Shown in pieces: positions 1 to 8,662 of a stretch of DNA of 64,000 bases. The notes below the pieces were generated by a model that saw only the letters and a program-made list of their open reading frames with translations, was not told the origin of the DNA and ran no database searches. A program made the position numbers and the translations under genes. The stretch comes from Alphaproteobacteria bacterium (GTDB lineage Bacteria > Pseudomonadota > Alphaproteobacteria > Acetobacterales > Acetobacteraceae), in contig JADZEB010000034.1 of assembly GCA_020850755.1 (NCBI GenBank), positions 1 through 64,000 of the forward strand, written 5' to 3'. The number at the start of each line of letters is the position of its first letter. Position 1 is the stretch's first letter.

Positions 1-539
1 GCGCGCTGGCCCTTGCCGATCGGCGCGATCAGGTCGATCACGCGCGGCGTGTAGTCCTTCTGCGGCCCCTTCGAGACGCCCTGCTGGCCCTCGATCTCCA
101 TCTTCAGCCGCTTGTCGGGATAGAGCGGCGTCAGGTTGTCGAAATTGATGCGGTGGCGCACGCTTTCGGGCGTGTCGAAATTCACCTTGTCGACCTTGAG
201 CAGGGCGAAGTAGCGCTCGCCATCCTTGGGCGCGCGGATCTGGCCTTCCACCGTGTCGCCGGTGCGCAGGGAGAAGCGCCGCACCTGGCTTGGCGAGACA
301 TAGATGTCGTCGGGGCCGGGCAGGTAGTTGGCCTGCGGGCTGCGCAGGAAGCCGAAGCCGTCCGGCAGCACCTCGAGCACGCCATCGCCGAAGATCGCCT
401 GGTCGTTCTCGGCCAGCTGCTTGAGGATGGCGAACATCATGTCCTGCTTGCGCAGGGTCGAGGCGTTCTCGATGTTCAGGCTCTCCGCGAAGGCGAGCAG
501 CTCGGCCGGGGTTTTCGATTTCAGTTCAGCAAGGTGCAT
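1..539 (-). CDS. rho: Transcription termination factor Rho, N-terminal part (runs off the left edge)
   Basis: RNA-dependent hexameric helicase/ATPase that ends transcription. The visible 179 residues start at [20 protein letters not shown], hold the Rho_N helix bundle (about residues 4-45) and then the RNA-binding cold-shock-like domain ([17 protein letters not shown], then [18 protein letters not shown]). They stop at [11 protein letters not shown], which is just before the Walker A motif of the ATPase domain lying outside the window. The sequence match to the Rho family is very clear. It is the last gene of the leftward hem block. The neighbourhood rho/hemJ/hemH/hemE is typical of the origin-proximal region of alphaproteobacteria. 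Confidence 0.97.
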   Translation of the reverse strand, partial: MHLAELKSKTPAELLAFAESLNIENASTLRKQDMMFAILKQLAENDQAIFGDGVLEVLPDGFGFLRSPQANYLPGPDDIYVSPSQVRRFSLRTGDTVEGQIRAPKDGERYFALLKVDKVNFDTPESVRHRINFDNLTPLYPDKRLKMEIEGQQGVSKGPQKDYTPRVIDLIAPIGKGQR

Positions 540-1133
540 GGGTCTTGGACTTTCCGGGACGGGTCGTGCGTGGGCGTTGCTGTGGTTCGGGCTCGGGAAC
601 GGAGGCGTGGTCGGGGGCGTTGTCGGGGGCGTGGCTCTGTCCGGCGGGGCGGGGCTGAATGGGCGCTGCCCTCGGCGGGGCGGGCCGGACCAGGCGGGCC
701 GGACCAGGGGGACTAGGGCAAGGCGGTATGCTGGCGGGGTCTTTGGCCTGCGGATCGGCGCGGATGGCGCAATGGTGCCGGCGGCAAGGCGCGGCGAAAT
801 GGCGGGTCGCGGAGGGAGGGTCGGCCGGGCTGGTCCGCGGCGGCGCCCGTCCTGCCCCCTTGGCGGGGGCCTTGCCCGAAGCCAGCCGCATGCCCTGGCG
901 GGCCCGGTGGCGTTCGGTGCGGGATGCCGGTGGGATCGCGGCCCATGCCGAGCCGCTTGCGAGACGGGCCCACCCTAGGCGGCGGCCCCGCGGTCCGTCA
1001 AGCGCTTCCGCCGCCTGCTCGCCTCGTTCCTCGACGCGACATGGGGCGGGTGGCGCCCGGCTTCAAGGATTGGGCTTCAGGCGCGGGGCTGCGATGGCGG
1101 GGGCCGCAAGGGTGGGGGCCGCGCGGTCAGGGT
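540..1133. other. Intergenic stretch between rho and hemJ, no gene seen
   Basis: About 590 bp of GC-rich DNA lies upstream of rho and downstream of hemJ. Open frames cross it on both strands, but their translations are Arg/Gly/Pro-rich low-complexity shadows with no recognisable domain. A short imperfect direct repeat (gtcgggggcgt) occurs near 610-635. It probably carries the rho promoter and leader, but I cannot point to a convincing -35/-10 pair. Confidence 0.5.
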
Positions 1134-1595
1134 CTAGAACGGCTTGCCGATCACCATCGCCACGATCACGATCATGGCAATCGTCGGTGCCTCGTTCCAG
1201 GCGCGGTAGAAGCGTGCCGGGCGCTGGTTGCGGTCGTGCAGGAAGTCCTTGAACCAGGCCGCGAACATGTGGTGGAAGCCGGTCATGGCGACGATGCCGA
1301 GCATCTTCAGGTGCCACCAGCCGGCGCGCCAATCGACGATGCCCGGCGTCAGCACCAGCAGCACGCCGAACAGCCAGGCCACCTCCATCGCCGGGTTCAT
1401 GATGATCTTGAGCAGGCGGCGCTCCATCACCTTGAAGGTCTCGGATTGCAGGCTGCCCGGCTCGGCGGCGCAGTGATAGACGAACAGGCGCGGCAGGTAG
1501 AACAGGCCGGCAAGCCAGGCCATCACCGCCATCAGGTGGATCGCCTTGGTCCAGGGATAGGCCCAGATCAGCGCGTCCTCGAACGCCGCCCACAT
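1134..1595 (-). CDS. hemJ: Protoporphyrinogen oxidase HemJ
   Basis: 153-residue integral membrane protein of the HemJ (UPF0093) family, which oxidises protoporphyrinogen IX to protoporphyrin IX in bacteria lacking HemG/HemY. The family signature is visible: WTKAIHLMAVMAWLAGLFYLPRLFVYH near the N-terminus holds the conserved His and Arg. Later come MEVAWLFG, GWWHLKMLGI and FHHMFAAWFKDF. About four membrane helices are expected. Length is normal for the family. It lies 35 bp downstream of a HAD phosphatase gene and in the same transcriptional direction as hemH and hemE, consistent with a haem-biosynthesis cluster. Confidence 0.93.
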   Translation of the reverse strand: MWAAFEDALIWAYPWTKAIHLMAVMAWLAGLFYLPRLFVYHCAAEPGSLQSETFKVMERRLLKIIMNPAMEVAWLFGVLLVLTPGIVDWRAGWWHLKMLGIVAMTGFHHMFAAWFKDFLHDRNQRPARFYRAWNEAPTIAMIVIVAMVIGKPF

Positions 1596-1630
1596 CGAAT
1601 GTCCCTCCCGCCTCCCAGCTCCGCCCGGCC

Positions 1631-2302
1631 CTAGCCGCGCCCGGCGAGCGCGCCGAGCGCTGCCGGCAGGTCCGCCAGCCGGCGCAGCACGGAAACCGCC
1701 CCGGCGCGGTGCAGCGCGTCCGCCGCCGCGTCATGGCCTTCCGCGGCGAAGCCGATCGCGCGCATCCCCGCCGCGCGCGCCGAACCGAGGCCGAGCACCG
1801 AATCCTCGACCACGATGCAGCCTCCGGGCGCGGCGGCGCAGCGGCGCGCGCATTCGAACCAGATGTCGGGCGCGGGCTTGGGCGCCGCCACGTCCTGGTA
1901 GCTCACCACCCGCCCGGCCAGGCGCCCCGCCAGACCCAGGCGGCGCATCTTCACCGCCAGTTCAGCGCGCGAGGAATTGGACCCCACCGCCGTGGCGTAG
2001 CCCGCCGCCTGCATCGCCGCCACCGCCTCGAGCGCGCCGGGCACGGGCTCCAGCGCCTCGGCCAGTAGATCGACGACGCGGCCATAGATCGCCTCGACCC
2101 AGCCGGGCGGGACGCGCCCGGTGCGCGCCTCGATCGCCGGCAGCATCATCGGCAGGGTCTGGCCGATGAAGCGGGCGCGGCATTCATCGGCGGTCATCGC
2201 CCAGCCGCGCGCCGTGAGTTCCTCGGCCACCAGCGCATTGACCAGCCCTTCGCTGTCGGCCAGCACGCCGTCGCAATCGAACAGGATGGCGGTGATGCTC
2301 AT
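1631..2302 (-). CDS. HAD-superfamily hydrolase, phosphoglycolate-phosphatase/beta-PGM-like
   Basis: 223 residues starting MSITAILFDCDGVLADSEG, where the nucleophile Asp and acid/base Asp sit in the DxDGxLxDS motif I. Motif II is VGSNSSR. Lys and the acidic motifs III/IV are in KPAPDIWFECARR and VVEDSVLGLGSARAAGM. These match the HAD subfamily with an alpha-helical cap after motif I, which contains phosphoglycolate phosphatases and beta-phosphoglucomutases. The exact substrate cannot be read from sequence. The ATG at 2302 is preferred over longer in-frame starts, which would extend into Arg-rich non-conserved sequence overlapping hemH. It begins 10 bp after hemH, so translational coupling is likely. 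Confidence 0.88.
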   Translation of the reverse strand: MSITAILFDCDGVLADSEGLVNALVAEELTARGWAMTADECRARFIGQTLPMMLPAIEARTGRVPPGWVEAIYGRVVDLLAEALEPVPGALEAVAAMQAAGYATAVGSNSSRAELAVKMRRLGLAGRLAGRVVSYQDVAAPKPAPDIWFECARRCAAAPGGCIVVEDSVLGLGSARAAGMRAIGFAAEGHDAAADALHRAGAVSVLRRLADLPAALGALAGRG

Positions 2303-2312
2303 CGGCCGGCGC

Positions 2313-3497
2313 TCATGCCGCCGCCTCGGCCGCCGCTTCCGCCGCCGCCGCCGGGCGCTCGGCCCGCGCGCGCCTGGCATGCGGGCAGTCGCCGAAAGCC
2401 TTGGGGCATTGCCGCCCGCCGGCGAAGGAGCAGAGCCGCCGCTCGCCTTGCCCGCGCGCATGGCGCACCAGATCGGCCAGCGCGGCGATGAAGGCGGCAT
2501 CCCCGTTCAGCGCCGGCACGCGCCAGTAGCCGGGCAGGCCGAGCTTCTCGGCCTCCTCGCGATACTCGATATCGAGCTCGACCAGCGTTTCCGAATGGTC
2601 GGAGACGAAGGCGATCGGCACCACCACCAGCGCCGCCTTGTCGTTTCCGGCGCGCTCGATCTCGTCCTCGGTCGAGGGACCGATCCACACCTGCGGCGTG
2701 ACCCGGCTCTGGTAGCAGACGACGGCTTCCGCGCGCGACAGCCCGGCCGCGACCCGCACCGCCTCCACCGTCTGTTCGACCTGCCACTGGTAGGGATCGC
2801 CCGCCTTGACGATGTCCTCGGGCAGGCCGTGGGCCGAGAACAAAGCGCGCAAGGCCGTGCCGGGCGGCAGGCTGGCGCGCGCCTGTTGCCAGGTCTCGCG
2901 CAGCTTCGCCGCCATGCTGGCAACGAAGCCCTCATCGCTGTGGTAGCAGCAGAGGATGCGCGTTTCCGCCATCAGCCCGACGCGCGAGGCGGCGATGCGC
3001 CAGGCATCGAGCGAGGAGCCGGTCGTCGTCGTGGAGAACTGCGGATAGAGCGGCAGCAGCAGTATCTCGTCCGGGTTCCACGCCTTCACCGCGCGCGCGG
3101 CCTCCTCGCTCATCGGGTGCCAGTAGCGCATGGCGATGAAGGCCCGCGCCTCCATATCCGGCTCGGTCGCGAGCGCGCCTTCCAGCGCGCGCGCCTGCTG
3201 CTCGGTCAGTTCCAGCAGCGGTGAGCGCCCGCCGAGTTCGGCATAGATCGCGCTCGCTTCCGGCACGCGCCGGCGCGTGATCAGCCGGGCGAGGAAGAAG
3301 CGCACCAGGCCCGGCACGCGCAGGATGGCGCGATCGGAAAAGAGATTGAGCAGGAAGGGGCGGATGCTCTCGGGCGTGTCCGGCCCGCCGAGATTGAACA
3401 GCACGATCGCCACCCGCCGCCTGCGCCCGCCGCGGCCTGCGGTGCGCGCCGGGGCCGGGCCGGTCTCGGTCGGATCGCTGATGCGCTGCTCGGTCAT
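2313..3497 (-). CDS. hemH: Ferrochelatase
   Basis: 394 residues. Inserts Fe2+ into protoporphyrin IX, the last step of protohaem synthesis. Family motifs: VAIVLFNLGGPDTPESIRPFL near residue 30, AMRYWHPMSEEA, LLLPLYPQFS followed by TTTGSSLD, LFSAHGLPEDIVKAGDPY (the SxHG metal-binding His), CYQSRVTPQVWIGPSTED, and PIAFVSDHSETLVELDIEYRE. The N-terminus has an extra basic stretch (GRGGRRRR) and the C-terminus carries an Ala-rich tail (residues about 375-394). It sits between the DinB gene and the HAD gene in the leftward hem cluster. Confidence 0.96.
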   Translation of the reverse strand: MTEQRISDPTETGPAPARTAGRGGRRRRVAIVLFNLGGPDTPESIRPFLLNLFSDRAILRVPGLVRFFLARLITRRRVPEASAIYAELGGRSPLLELTEQQARALEGALATEPDMEARAFIAMRYWHPMSEEAARAVKAWNPDEILLLPLYPQFSTTTTGSSLDAWRIAASRVGLMAETRILCCYHSDEGFVASMAAKLRETWQQARASLPPGTALRALFSAHGLPEDIVKAGDPYQWQVEQTVEAVRVAAGLSRAEAVVCYQSRVTPQVWIGPSTEDEIERAGNDKAALVVVPIAFVSDHSETLVELDIEYREEAEKLGLPGYWRVPALNGDAAFIAALADLVRHARGQGERRLCSFAGGRQCPKAFGDCPHARRARAERPAAAAEAAAEAAA

Positions 3498-3585
3498 GGG
3501 GGGGATCGCCGGAAGGGTCGGGGTCGCGGGCAGAGATGGGCCGGAGCGCGCCGATGGAAAGGGTGCGCGGCCCGTTTCCGTCGCG

Positions 3586-4125
3586 CTAGGGGTTGAGGAT
3601 ACGGTGCAGGTCGAGGGAAGGCGGCTCGCGCCCGGTGCCGGCCAGCGCCTGGCTGATCATGTCATGCACTTGGCCGCGATGATGGGTCTGGTGGTTGAAT
3701 ATGTGTGCCAGCAGCGCGGCCATGGCATCGACATAGGGCTTGCCGGCCATCGAGGCATAGGCGAAATCCCCATGCAGCCGCTCGGCCGGCAGGGCGGCGA
3801 TGAAGGCCTCGATCCGCCCATCCTCGGCCGCGCGCGCCTGGCGCAGAGCGTCGAAATCATCGAACAGGATCGCGTCCAGCTTGCGCGTCGGCGGCTCGCG
3901 CCCCTCGAAGCGGGCGAACCAGATGCCATCGCCCACCAGGATGTGGTTGAGCGTGGCGTGGATCGAGCCGAAGAAGCCGCGCCGGTCGGCCCGTCGCGCT
4001 GCGTCGCCCAGCTCGGCGCAGGCGGCATAGAGGATCGCATTGGCCAGCCGGTTGTAGCGCGCCATGCGCTGGAAATGCGCGCGCAGCGGATCGGCGGCAG
4101 CGGCCGATGGGGTGGGCGCGGTCAT
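3586..4125 (-). CDS. DinB-family putative metal-dependent hydrolase
   Basis: 179 residues of the DinB/YfiT four-helix-bundle fold. The putative divalent-metal histidines are visible as HATLNHILVGD in the first half and NHQTHHRGQVHDM near the C-terminus. The family includes DinB and bacillithiol/mycothiol-type thiol S-transferases, so the function here is not determined. The start ATG overlaps the stop of hemE by 4 bp, so it is translationally coupled to hemE and lies between hemE and hemH. A DinB protein at this position is an extra within the haem block. Confidence 0.85.
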   Translation of the reverse strand: MTAPTPSAAAADPLRAHFQRMARYNRLANAILYAACAELGDAARRADRRGFFGSIHATLNHILVGDGIWFARFEGREPPTRKLDAILFDDFDALRQARAAEDGRIEAFIAALPAERLHGDFAYASMAGKPYVDAMAALLAHIFNHQTHHRGQVHDMISQALAGTGREPPSLDLHRILNP

Positions 4126-5219
4126 GTCGCGCGCACCAGGCGCAAGAGCGCCGCGACATGCTCGGGCGGGGTGTCCTTGTGGATGCCGTGGCCGAGATTG
4201 AAGATGAAGGGCCGCCCGCGCATCGCGCCCAGGATGACCTGGGTCTCGCGCGTCAGCGCCTTGCCGCCCGTCAGCAGCGCAACGGGGTCGAGATTGCCCT
4301 GCAGGGCGAGATGCGCCGGCAGCCTTCCCGCCGCCCAGCCCGGCGGCACGGTGGTATCGAGCCCGATCGCATCGATGCCGGTCTCGCGCGCATAGGCCTC
4401 GATCAGCCAGCCGGCGCCGCGCGGGAAACCGATGACCGGCACACCCGGATGCCGCGCCTTCAACGCCGCGACGATCGCACGCGTCGGCTCGATCACCCAG
4501 CGGCGGAACTGCGGCTCGGACAATATGCCGGCCCAGGATTCGAACAGTTGCAGCACCTCGGCACCGGCATCCACCTGCGCCGACAGATAGGCGATCGTGG
4601 CATCCACCAGCCGCTCGGTCAGCGCGGCGAACAAAGCAGGATCGCGATAGGCAAGCCCCTTCACCGCCAGGAACTCGCGCGAGCCCGCGCCTTCCACCAT
4701 GTAGCAGGCGACCGTCCAGGGGCTCCCGGCGAAGCCGATCAGTGTGGTGGCGGGATGCGCCTCGGCCAGCCCCGCGCGCACGCGGCGCACCGTTTCCAGG
4801 ATCGGCGCCACCACGCCGCCGAAACTGCCCGCCATGTCGGCCCTGCCGAGTGCGGCGAAACCGGCTGCGTCGCGGATCGGATCGAGGCGCGGGCCTTCGC
4901 CCTCGGCGAACCAGAGCTTCTGGCCGAGCGCCCAGGGCACGATCAAGATGTCCGAGAACAGGATCGCCGCATCGAAGCCGTAGCGGCGGATCGGCTGCAG
5001 CGTCACTTCCGCGGCCAGCTCGGGCGCGGTGCAGAGCGACAGGAAGGCGCCCGCCTTGGCACGCGTGGCGCGGTATTCGGGCAGGTAGCGCCCGGCCTGG
5101 CGCATCAGCCATGCCGGCGGCGGCCACAGTGCCCAGCCGGCCAGCGCCGCGAGCAGCGGCTTGGCGGGCGGTTCGGCGCCAGCGTGGCGGGGATCGGAAG
5201 GGGGCGGGGTCTTACTCAC
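4122..5219 (-). CDS. hemE: Uroporphyrinogen decarboxylase
   Basis: 365 residues. Decarboxylates the four acetate side chains of uroporphyrinogen III to give coproporphyrinogen III. Signatures: PPAWLMRQAGRYLPEYRATRAK (the Arg-rich substrate loop), AAILFSDILIVPWALG (catalytic Asp), GFAGSPWTVACYMVEG, LFESWAGILS, and FNLGHGIHKDTPPEHVAALL at the C-terminus. First gene of the leftward hem operon (hemE-dinB-hemH-HAD-hemJ). It flanks the putative replication origin on the left, the same position as in Caulobacter and Rickettsia. Confidence 0.97.
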   Translation of the reverse strand: MSKTPPPSDPRHAGAEPPAKPLLAALAGWALWPPPAWLMRQAGRYLPEYRATRAKAGAFLSLCTAPELAAEVTLQPIRRYGFDAAILFSDILIVPWALGQKLWFAEGEGPRLDPIRDAAGFAALGRADMAGSFGGVVAPILETVRRVRAGLAEAHPATTLIGFAGSPWTVACYMVEGAGSREFLAVKGLAYRDPALFAALTERLVDATIAYLSAQVDAGAEVLQLFESWAGILSEPQFRRWVIEPTRAIVAALKARHPGVPVIGFPRGAGWLIEAYARETGIDAIGLDTTVPPGWAAGRLPAHLALQGNLDPVALLTGGKALTRETQVILGAMRGRPFIFNLGHGIHKDTPPEHVAALLRLVRAT

Positions 5220-5275
5220 AGCCGTTCCTTTTACTCTGAAAAGAGAAAAAGGGAATCGGAGGATGTAGTTTGGCC

Positions 5276-5284
5276 TGTGGATAG
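5276..5284 (-). promoter_or_regulatory. DnaA-box-like 9-mer
   Basis: TGTGGATAG on the + strand matches TGTGGATAA (the reverse of TTATCCACA) at 8 of 9 positions. It lies next to the AT-rich tract of the putative origin. Confidence 0.6.
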
Positions 5285-5307
5285 CGGGGACTCAGCCTCT
5301 CCGCCTT

Positions 5308-5316
5308 TCATCCACA
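5308..5316 (+). promoter_or_regulatory. DnaA-box-like 9-mer
   Basis: TCATCCACA matches TTATCCACA at 8 of 9 positions. It lies 23 bp beyond, and inverted relative to, the box at 5276-5284. Confidence 0.6.
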
Positions 5317-5538
5317 GGCTTGCCCCCGCCTTGGCCCACAATCGCGCTGGCGCCGCGAGCGCCTGTTCGCGGTGGATTCGCGCCTTCCCGGCCGGCCATC
5401 CCCTTGATCCCGTCCCGGCGGGTCTGCATTGTCCCGGGCGGGATGGCGGTGCGCATGGATAGTGCGGGGCTTCGGCTCCTGGCTTGGCGCTGTCGCGCAA
5501 CCCCGCCTTTTCCCCAGGACTCACGCGGATACACAGCC

Positions 5539-6426
5539 TTGCCCCAGTCGCGCGCCCAGATCGACCTGCACCTCGTCTCGGATGCCACCGGCGAGACGCT
5601 GAACAGTCTCGCGCGCGCCTGCCTGGTGCAGTTCGAGGGGGTGAAGGGCGTCCAGCATCGCTGGAGCCTGATCCGCAGCCGCTTCCAGCTCGACCGCGTG
5701 ATCGAGGGCATCCGCGCCGAGCCGGGGCCCGTGCTCTATACCATGATCGACAAGAGCCTGCGTGCCACGCTCGAGGCCGCCTGTCAGCAGATCGGCGTGC
5801 CCTGCCTTTCCGTGCTCGATCCGGTGCTGAGCATGCTGGAAGGCTTCATCGGCCAGAACATGGCGCGCAAGCCCGGACGGCAATATGTGCTCGATGCCGA
5901 CTATTTCCAGCGCATCGACGCCATGCACTATGTCCTCGCGCATGATGACGGGCAGGCCGCCGTCAGCATCGCCGCGGCCGATGTGGTGCTGGTGGGCGTT
6001 TCGCGCAGTTCCAAGACGCCGACCTGCTTCTACCTCGCCAATCGCGGCATCAAGGCCGCCAATGTGCCGATTGTGCCGGGCGCGCCCTTGCCGGGGATCC
6101 TGGACGATCCGCCCATGCCGGTGATCGGGCTGACCATCGACCCCGACCGGCTGGTGGAGATCCGCCGCCACCGCCTGACGCTGATCACGCCGGGCGTGCC
6201 GACCGCGCGCGAAACCAGCTATGTCGATCCGGCCAAGGTGCGCGAGGAGTTGCTTGCCGCCAAGCGCCTCTGCGTCGCGCGGCGCTGGCCGGTGATCGAT
6301 GTCACGCGCCGCTCGATCGAGGAAACAGCCGCGACCGTGCTCCAGCTGATGGAAAGCTGGCGCCGCGCGCGGGCCGAGCGCACCGCCGGTACCCCGCCCA
6401 CGCCATCGCCCACCGGCGCGCCATGA
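5539..6426 (+). CDS. ppsR: PEP synthase / PPDK regulatory protein (PSRP, DUF299), bifunctional kinase-pyrophosphorylase
   Basis: Regulatory enzyme that phosphorylates and dephosphorylates PEP synthase or pyruvate phosphate dikinase using ADP/Pi. Family motifs: [21 protein letters not shown] at the N-terminus, the P-loop-like [36 protein letters not shown], and the C-terminal [24 protein letters not shown]. The TTG at 5539 gives 295 residues, the usual length. ATGs at 5443 and 5455 would add residues without family similarity, so the start is uncertain. This is the homolog of RP001, the gene right of the origin in several alphaproteobacteria. It overlaps maf by 4 bp. Confidence 0.93.
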   Translation: MPQSRAQIDLHLVSDATGETLNSLARACLVQFEGVKGVQHRWSLIRSRFQLDRVIEGIRAEPGPVLYTMIDKSLRATLEAACQQIGVPCLSVLDPVLSMLEGFIGQNMARKPGRQYVLDADYFQRIDAMHYVLAHDDGQAAVSIAAADVVLVGVSRSSKTPTCFYLANRGIKAANVPIVPGAPLPGILDDPPMPVIGLTIDPDRLVEIRRHRLTLITPGVPTARETSYVDPAKVREELLAAKRLCVARRWPVIDVTRRSIEETAATVLQLMESWRRARAERTAGTPPTPSPTGAP

Positions 6427-7076
6427 ACGACAGCGAGCCCGATTCCACCACCGATCCGGCGCCGTTCGGCTTGCAGCCCGGCCATCGCCTGGTGCTCGCC
6501 TCCGCCAGCGCCTCGCGCCGCGCCGTCTTGGAACGCGCCGGACTTGCCTGCGCTGTCGTGCGCCCGGCCGTGGACGAGGAGGCGCTGAAGGAATCGCTCC
6601 GTGCCGAGAAGATCCCGCCCGGCGAGGCGGCGATCGCGCTGGCCGAGATGAAGGCGCTGCGCATCTCCGAGCGCGATCCTGCCGCGCTGGTGATCGGCGG
6701 CGACCAGCTTCTGGTCTGCGAGGGCGCCTGGTTCGACAAGCCCGGCGATCGCGCCGGCGCCGAGCGTAGCCTGCGCGCGCTGAACGGGCGCGCGCACGAG
6801 CTGTTCACCGCGCTGGTCATGCTGCGCGGCGGAGAGCGCATCTGGCAGCACCTGTCCGTCTCGCGGCTAGCCATGCGCGCGCTTTCCCCGGCGGCGATCG
6901 CCTCCTATCTCGACCAGGCGGGCGAAGCCATCTATGCCTGTGTCGGCGCCTACCAGGTGGAGGGGCTCGGGCCGCGCCTGTTCGACGCGATCGAGGGCGA
7001 TGCCTTCTCGATCCAGGGCCTGCCGCTGATGCCGCTTCTCGGATTCCTGCGCCAGCACGGAGCGTTGCGACCATGA
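6423..7076 (+). CDS. maf: Maf-family nucleoside triphosphate pyrophosphatase
   Basis: 217 residues. Maf/YhdE/YceF proteins hydrolyse non-canonical or canonical NTPs to NMP and PPi. Visible are [19 protein letters not shown] (the SxSxRR signature), [58 protein letters not shown], and [20 protein letters not shown]. An N-terminal extension of about 20 residues precedes the conserved start. It overlaps ppsR and aroE by 4 bp each, so ppsR-maf-aroE are translationally coupled. The pairing next to aroE and coaE is standard in alphaproteobacteria. Confidence 0.94.
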   Translation: MNDSEPDSTTDPAPFGLQPGHRLVLASASASRRAVLERAGLACAVVRPAVDEEALKESLRAEKIPPGEAAIALAEMKALRISERDPAALVIGGDQLLVCEGAWFDKPGDRAGAERSLRALNGRAHELFTALVMLRGGERIWQHLSVSRLAMRALSPAAIASYLDQAGEAIYACVGAYQVEGLGPRLFDAIEGDAFSIQGLPLMPLLGFLRQHGALRP

Positions 7077-7924
7077 GCATTTCGGGCAAGGCGAAGCTCG
7101 CCGGCATCATGGGCTGGCCGGTTTCGCATTCGCGCTCGCCCCGGCTGCACGGGCACTGGCTCGCGCGCTACGGCATCGACGGCGCCTATGTGCCGCTGCC
7201 GGTGCGCCCCGATGATCTCGCCGATGCCTTCCGCATCCTGCCGCGGGTGGGCTTCCGCGGCTGGAGCGTGACCATCCCGCACAAGGAGGCGGCGCTCGGC
7301 CTGTGCGGGCGGGTCGAGCCGGCGGCGCGGCGGATCGGGGCGGTGAACACGGTCGTCGTCGCCGAGGACGGCACGCTCGCCGGCAGCAACACCGATGTCT
7401 ACGGCTTCATGCAGCACCTGAAGCAGGAATGTCCCGCCTTCTCGGCCGCGTCCGGCCCGGCGGTGGTGCTGGGCGCGGGCGGGGCGGCGCGCGCGATCCT
7501 GGCCGGGCTGCTCGATGCCGGCTGCCCGTGCATCCTGCTTGCCAACCGCTCGCGCGCGCGCGCCGAGGCGCTGGCGGGCGAGCTTGGCGGCGCGATCAGC
7601 GTGATCGAGTGGGAGGCGCGCGCCCGCGCGCTGGAAGGGGCGGCGCTGCTGGTCAATACCACCTCGCTCGGCATGCAGGGCCAGCCGCCGCTCGAGATCG
7701 CGCTCGATCGCCTGCCGCGCGGCGCTGTCGTCAACGACATCGTCTATGCGCCGCTGGAAACGGCCCTGCTCGCGCAGGCGCGGGCGCGCGGCAATGCGGT
7801 GGTCGACGGGCTCGGCATGCTGCTGCACCAGGGCCGGCCGGCCTTCGCCGCCTGGTATGGCCGCGACCCCGAGGTGGACCAGGCGCTGCGCCAGGATGTC
7901 GCCGCCGACCTGCTCGGCCGCTAG
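7073..7924 (+). CDS. aroE: Shikimate dehydrogenase (NADP+)
   Basis: 283 residues. Reduces 3-dehydroshikimate to shikimate in the chorismate pathway. The substrate-binding domain has GWPVSHSRSPRLHGHWL (SxS motif), SVTIPHKE with catalytic Lys71, GAVNTV (Asn92) and NTDVYGF (Asp108). The nucleotide-binding domain has VLGAGGAARAI (residues 132-142) and NRSRARAEAL, the NADPH 2'-phosphate site. NTTSLGM and VNDIVYAPLET are also present. Length and start are typical. It is coupled to maf by a 4-bp overlap, and coaE follows after 24 bp. Confidence 0.97.
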   Translation: MSISGKAKLAGIMGWPVSHSRSPRLHGHWLARYGIDGAYVPLPVRPDDLADAFRILPRVGFRGWSVTIPHKEAALGLCGRVEPAARRIGAVNTVVVAEDGTLAGSNTDVYGFMQHLKQECPAFSAASGPAVVLGAGGAARAILAGLLDAGCPCILLANRSRARAEALAGELGGAISVIEWEARARALEGAALLVNTTSLGMQGQPPLEIALDRLPRGAVVNDIVYAPLETALLAQARARGNAVVDGLGMLLHQGRPAFAAWYGRDPEVDQALRQDVAADLLGR

Positions 7925-7948
7925 CGAAGAAGGACGGGGCGCCGCGCC

Positions 7949-8662
7949 ATGCGCGTGATCGGGCTTACCGGCGGCATCGGCATGGGAAAAAGCACGGCCT
8001 CTGCCTGCTTCCGCCGCCACGGCCTGCCGGTGCATGATGCCGACCGCGCCGTGCATGCGCTCTACGCCGCCGGCGGGGCGGCGGTGGCGCCGATCGGCGC
8101 GGCCTTCCCCGACGCGGTGCAGCCCGATGCCCGGGGCCGCCCGCGCATCGACCGCGCACGGCTTGCCGCCCTCGTGCTCGGCAACGCCCCGGCGCTGAAG
8201 GCGCTCGAGGCGATCGTCCATCCGCTGGTGCGCGCGGCCGAGCTTGCCTTCCTGCGCAGGGCGCGGGCGCGGGGCCTGCGCGCGGTGGTGCTCGACATCC
8301 CGCTGCTGCTGGAGACGAAGGGCGAGCGGCGCTGCGATCTCCTCGTCGTCGTCAGCGCGCCGGCATCCGTGCAGGCGGCGCGCGTGCTCGGCCGCGCCGG
8401 CATGACCGAGGAGAAGCTCGCCGCCATCCGCGCCCGCCAGATGCCCGATGCCGAGAAGCGCCGCCGCGCCGATATCGTGGTGCCGACGGGGCTTTCGCGC
8501 CACCATGCGCAGGCGCGGCTGCGCCGCCTGCTGGCAGAGCTGCGCGCACCGGCCGGAAGCATGCCGGCGCGCCAGCTCGGGCGGCGGCAGCGCTTTCCCT
8601 TCCATCCCTTCGCGCAGAGCCGCCCGGAAAGCGCCGCGCGCATCAGGGGGCGCGGGCGATGA
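7949..8662 (+). CDS. coaE: Dephospho-CoA kinase
   Basis: 237 residues. Phosphorylates the 3'-OH of dephospho-CoA, the last step of CoA synthesis. P-loop [12 protein letters not shown] at residues 5-16. [14 protein letters not shown] (substrate-binding D), [32 protein letters not shown] and [19 protein letters not shown] match the family. The C-terminus is about 30 residues longer than the E. coli enzyme and basic (residues about 205-237). The stop overlaps the dnaQ start by 4 bp. Confidence 0.96.
   Translation: MRVIGLTGGIGMGKSTASACFRRHGLPVHDADRAVHALYAAGGAAVAPIGAAFPDAVQPDARGRPRIDRARLAALVLGNAPALKALEAIVHPLVRAAELAFLRRARARGLRAVVLDIPLLLETKGERRCDLLVVVSAPASVQAARVLGRAGMTEEKLAAIRARQMPDAEKRRRADIVVPTGLSRHHAQARLRRLLAELRAPAGSMPARQLGRRQRFPFHPFAQSRPESAARIRGRGR

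Larger units (their letters stand above)
5220..5538. other. oriC: Putative chromosomal replication origin (oriC) between hemE and ppsR
   Basis: 319 bp between divergent hemE and ppsR. What is seen: an AT-rich tract at about 5226-5270 (unusual in this GC-rich window), two DnaA-box-like 9-mers at 5276-5284 (TGTGGATAG) and 5308-5316 (TCATCCACA), each one mismatch from consensus and in opposite orientation, and GANTC sites starting at 5253, 5289, 5375 and 5518. Known: in Caulobacter and Rickettsia the origin lies between hemE and the RP001/DUF299 (ppsR) gene. Inferred: this is the origin, with the AT-rich tract as unwinding element. The same DNA must also hold the hemE and ppsR promoters. Confidence 0.75.

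Noticed and set aside
5320-5538. A protein-coding extension of ppsR into the hemE-ppsR gap
   Set aside because: The extra residues have no family similarity and cover a DnaA-box-like site and GANTC sites.
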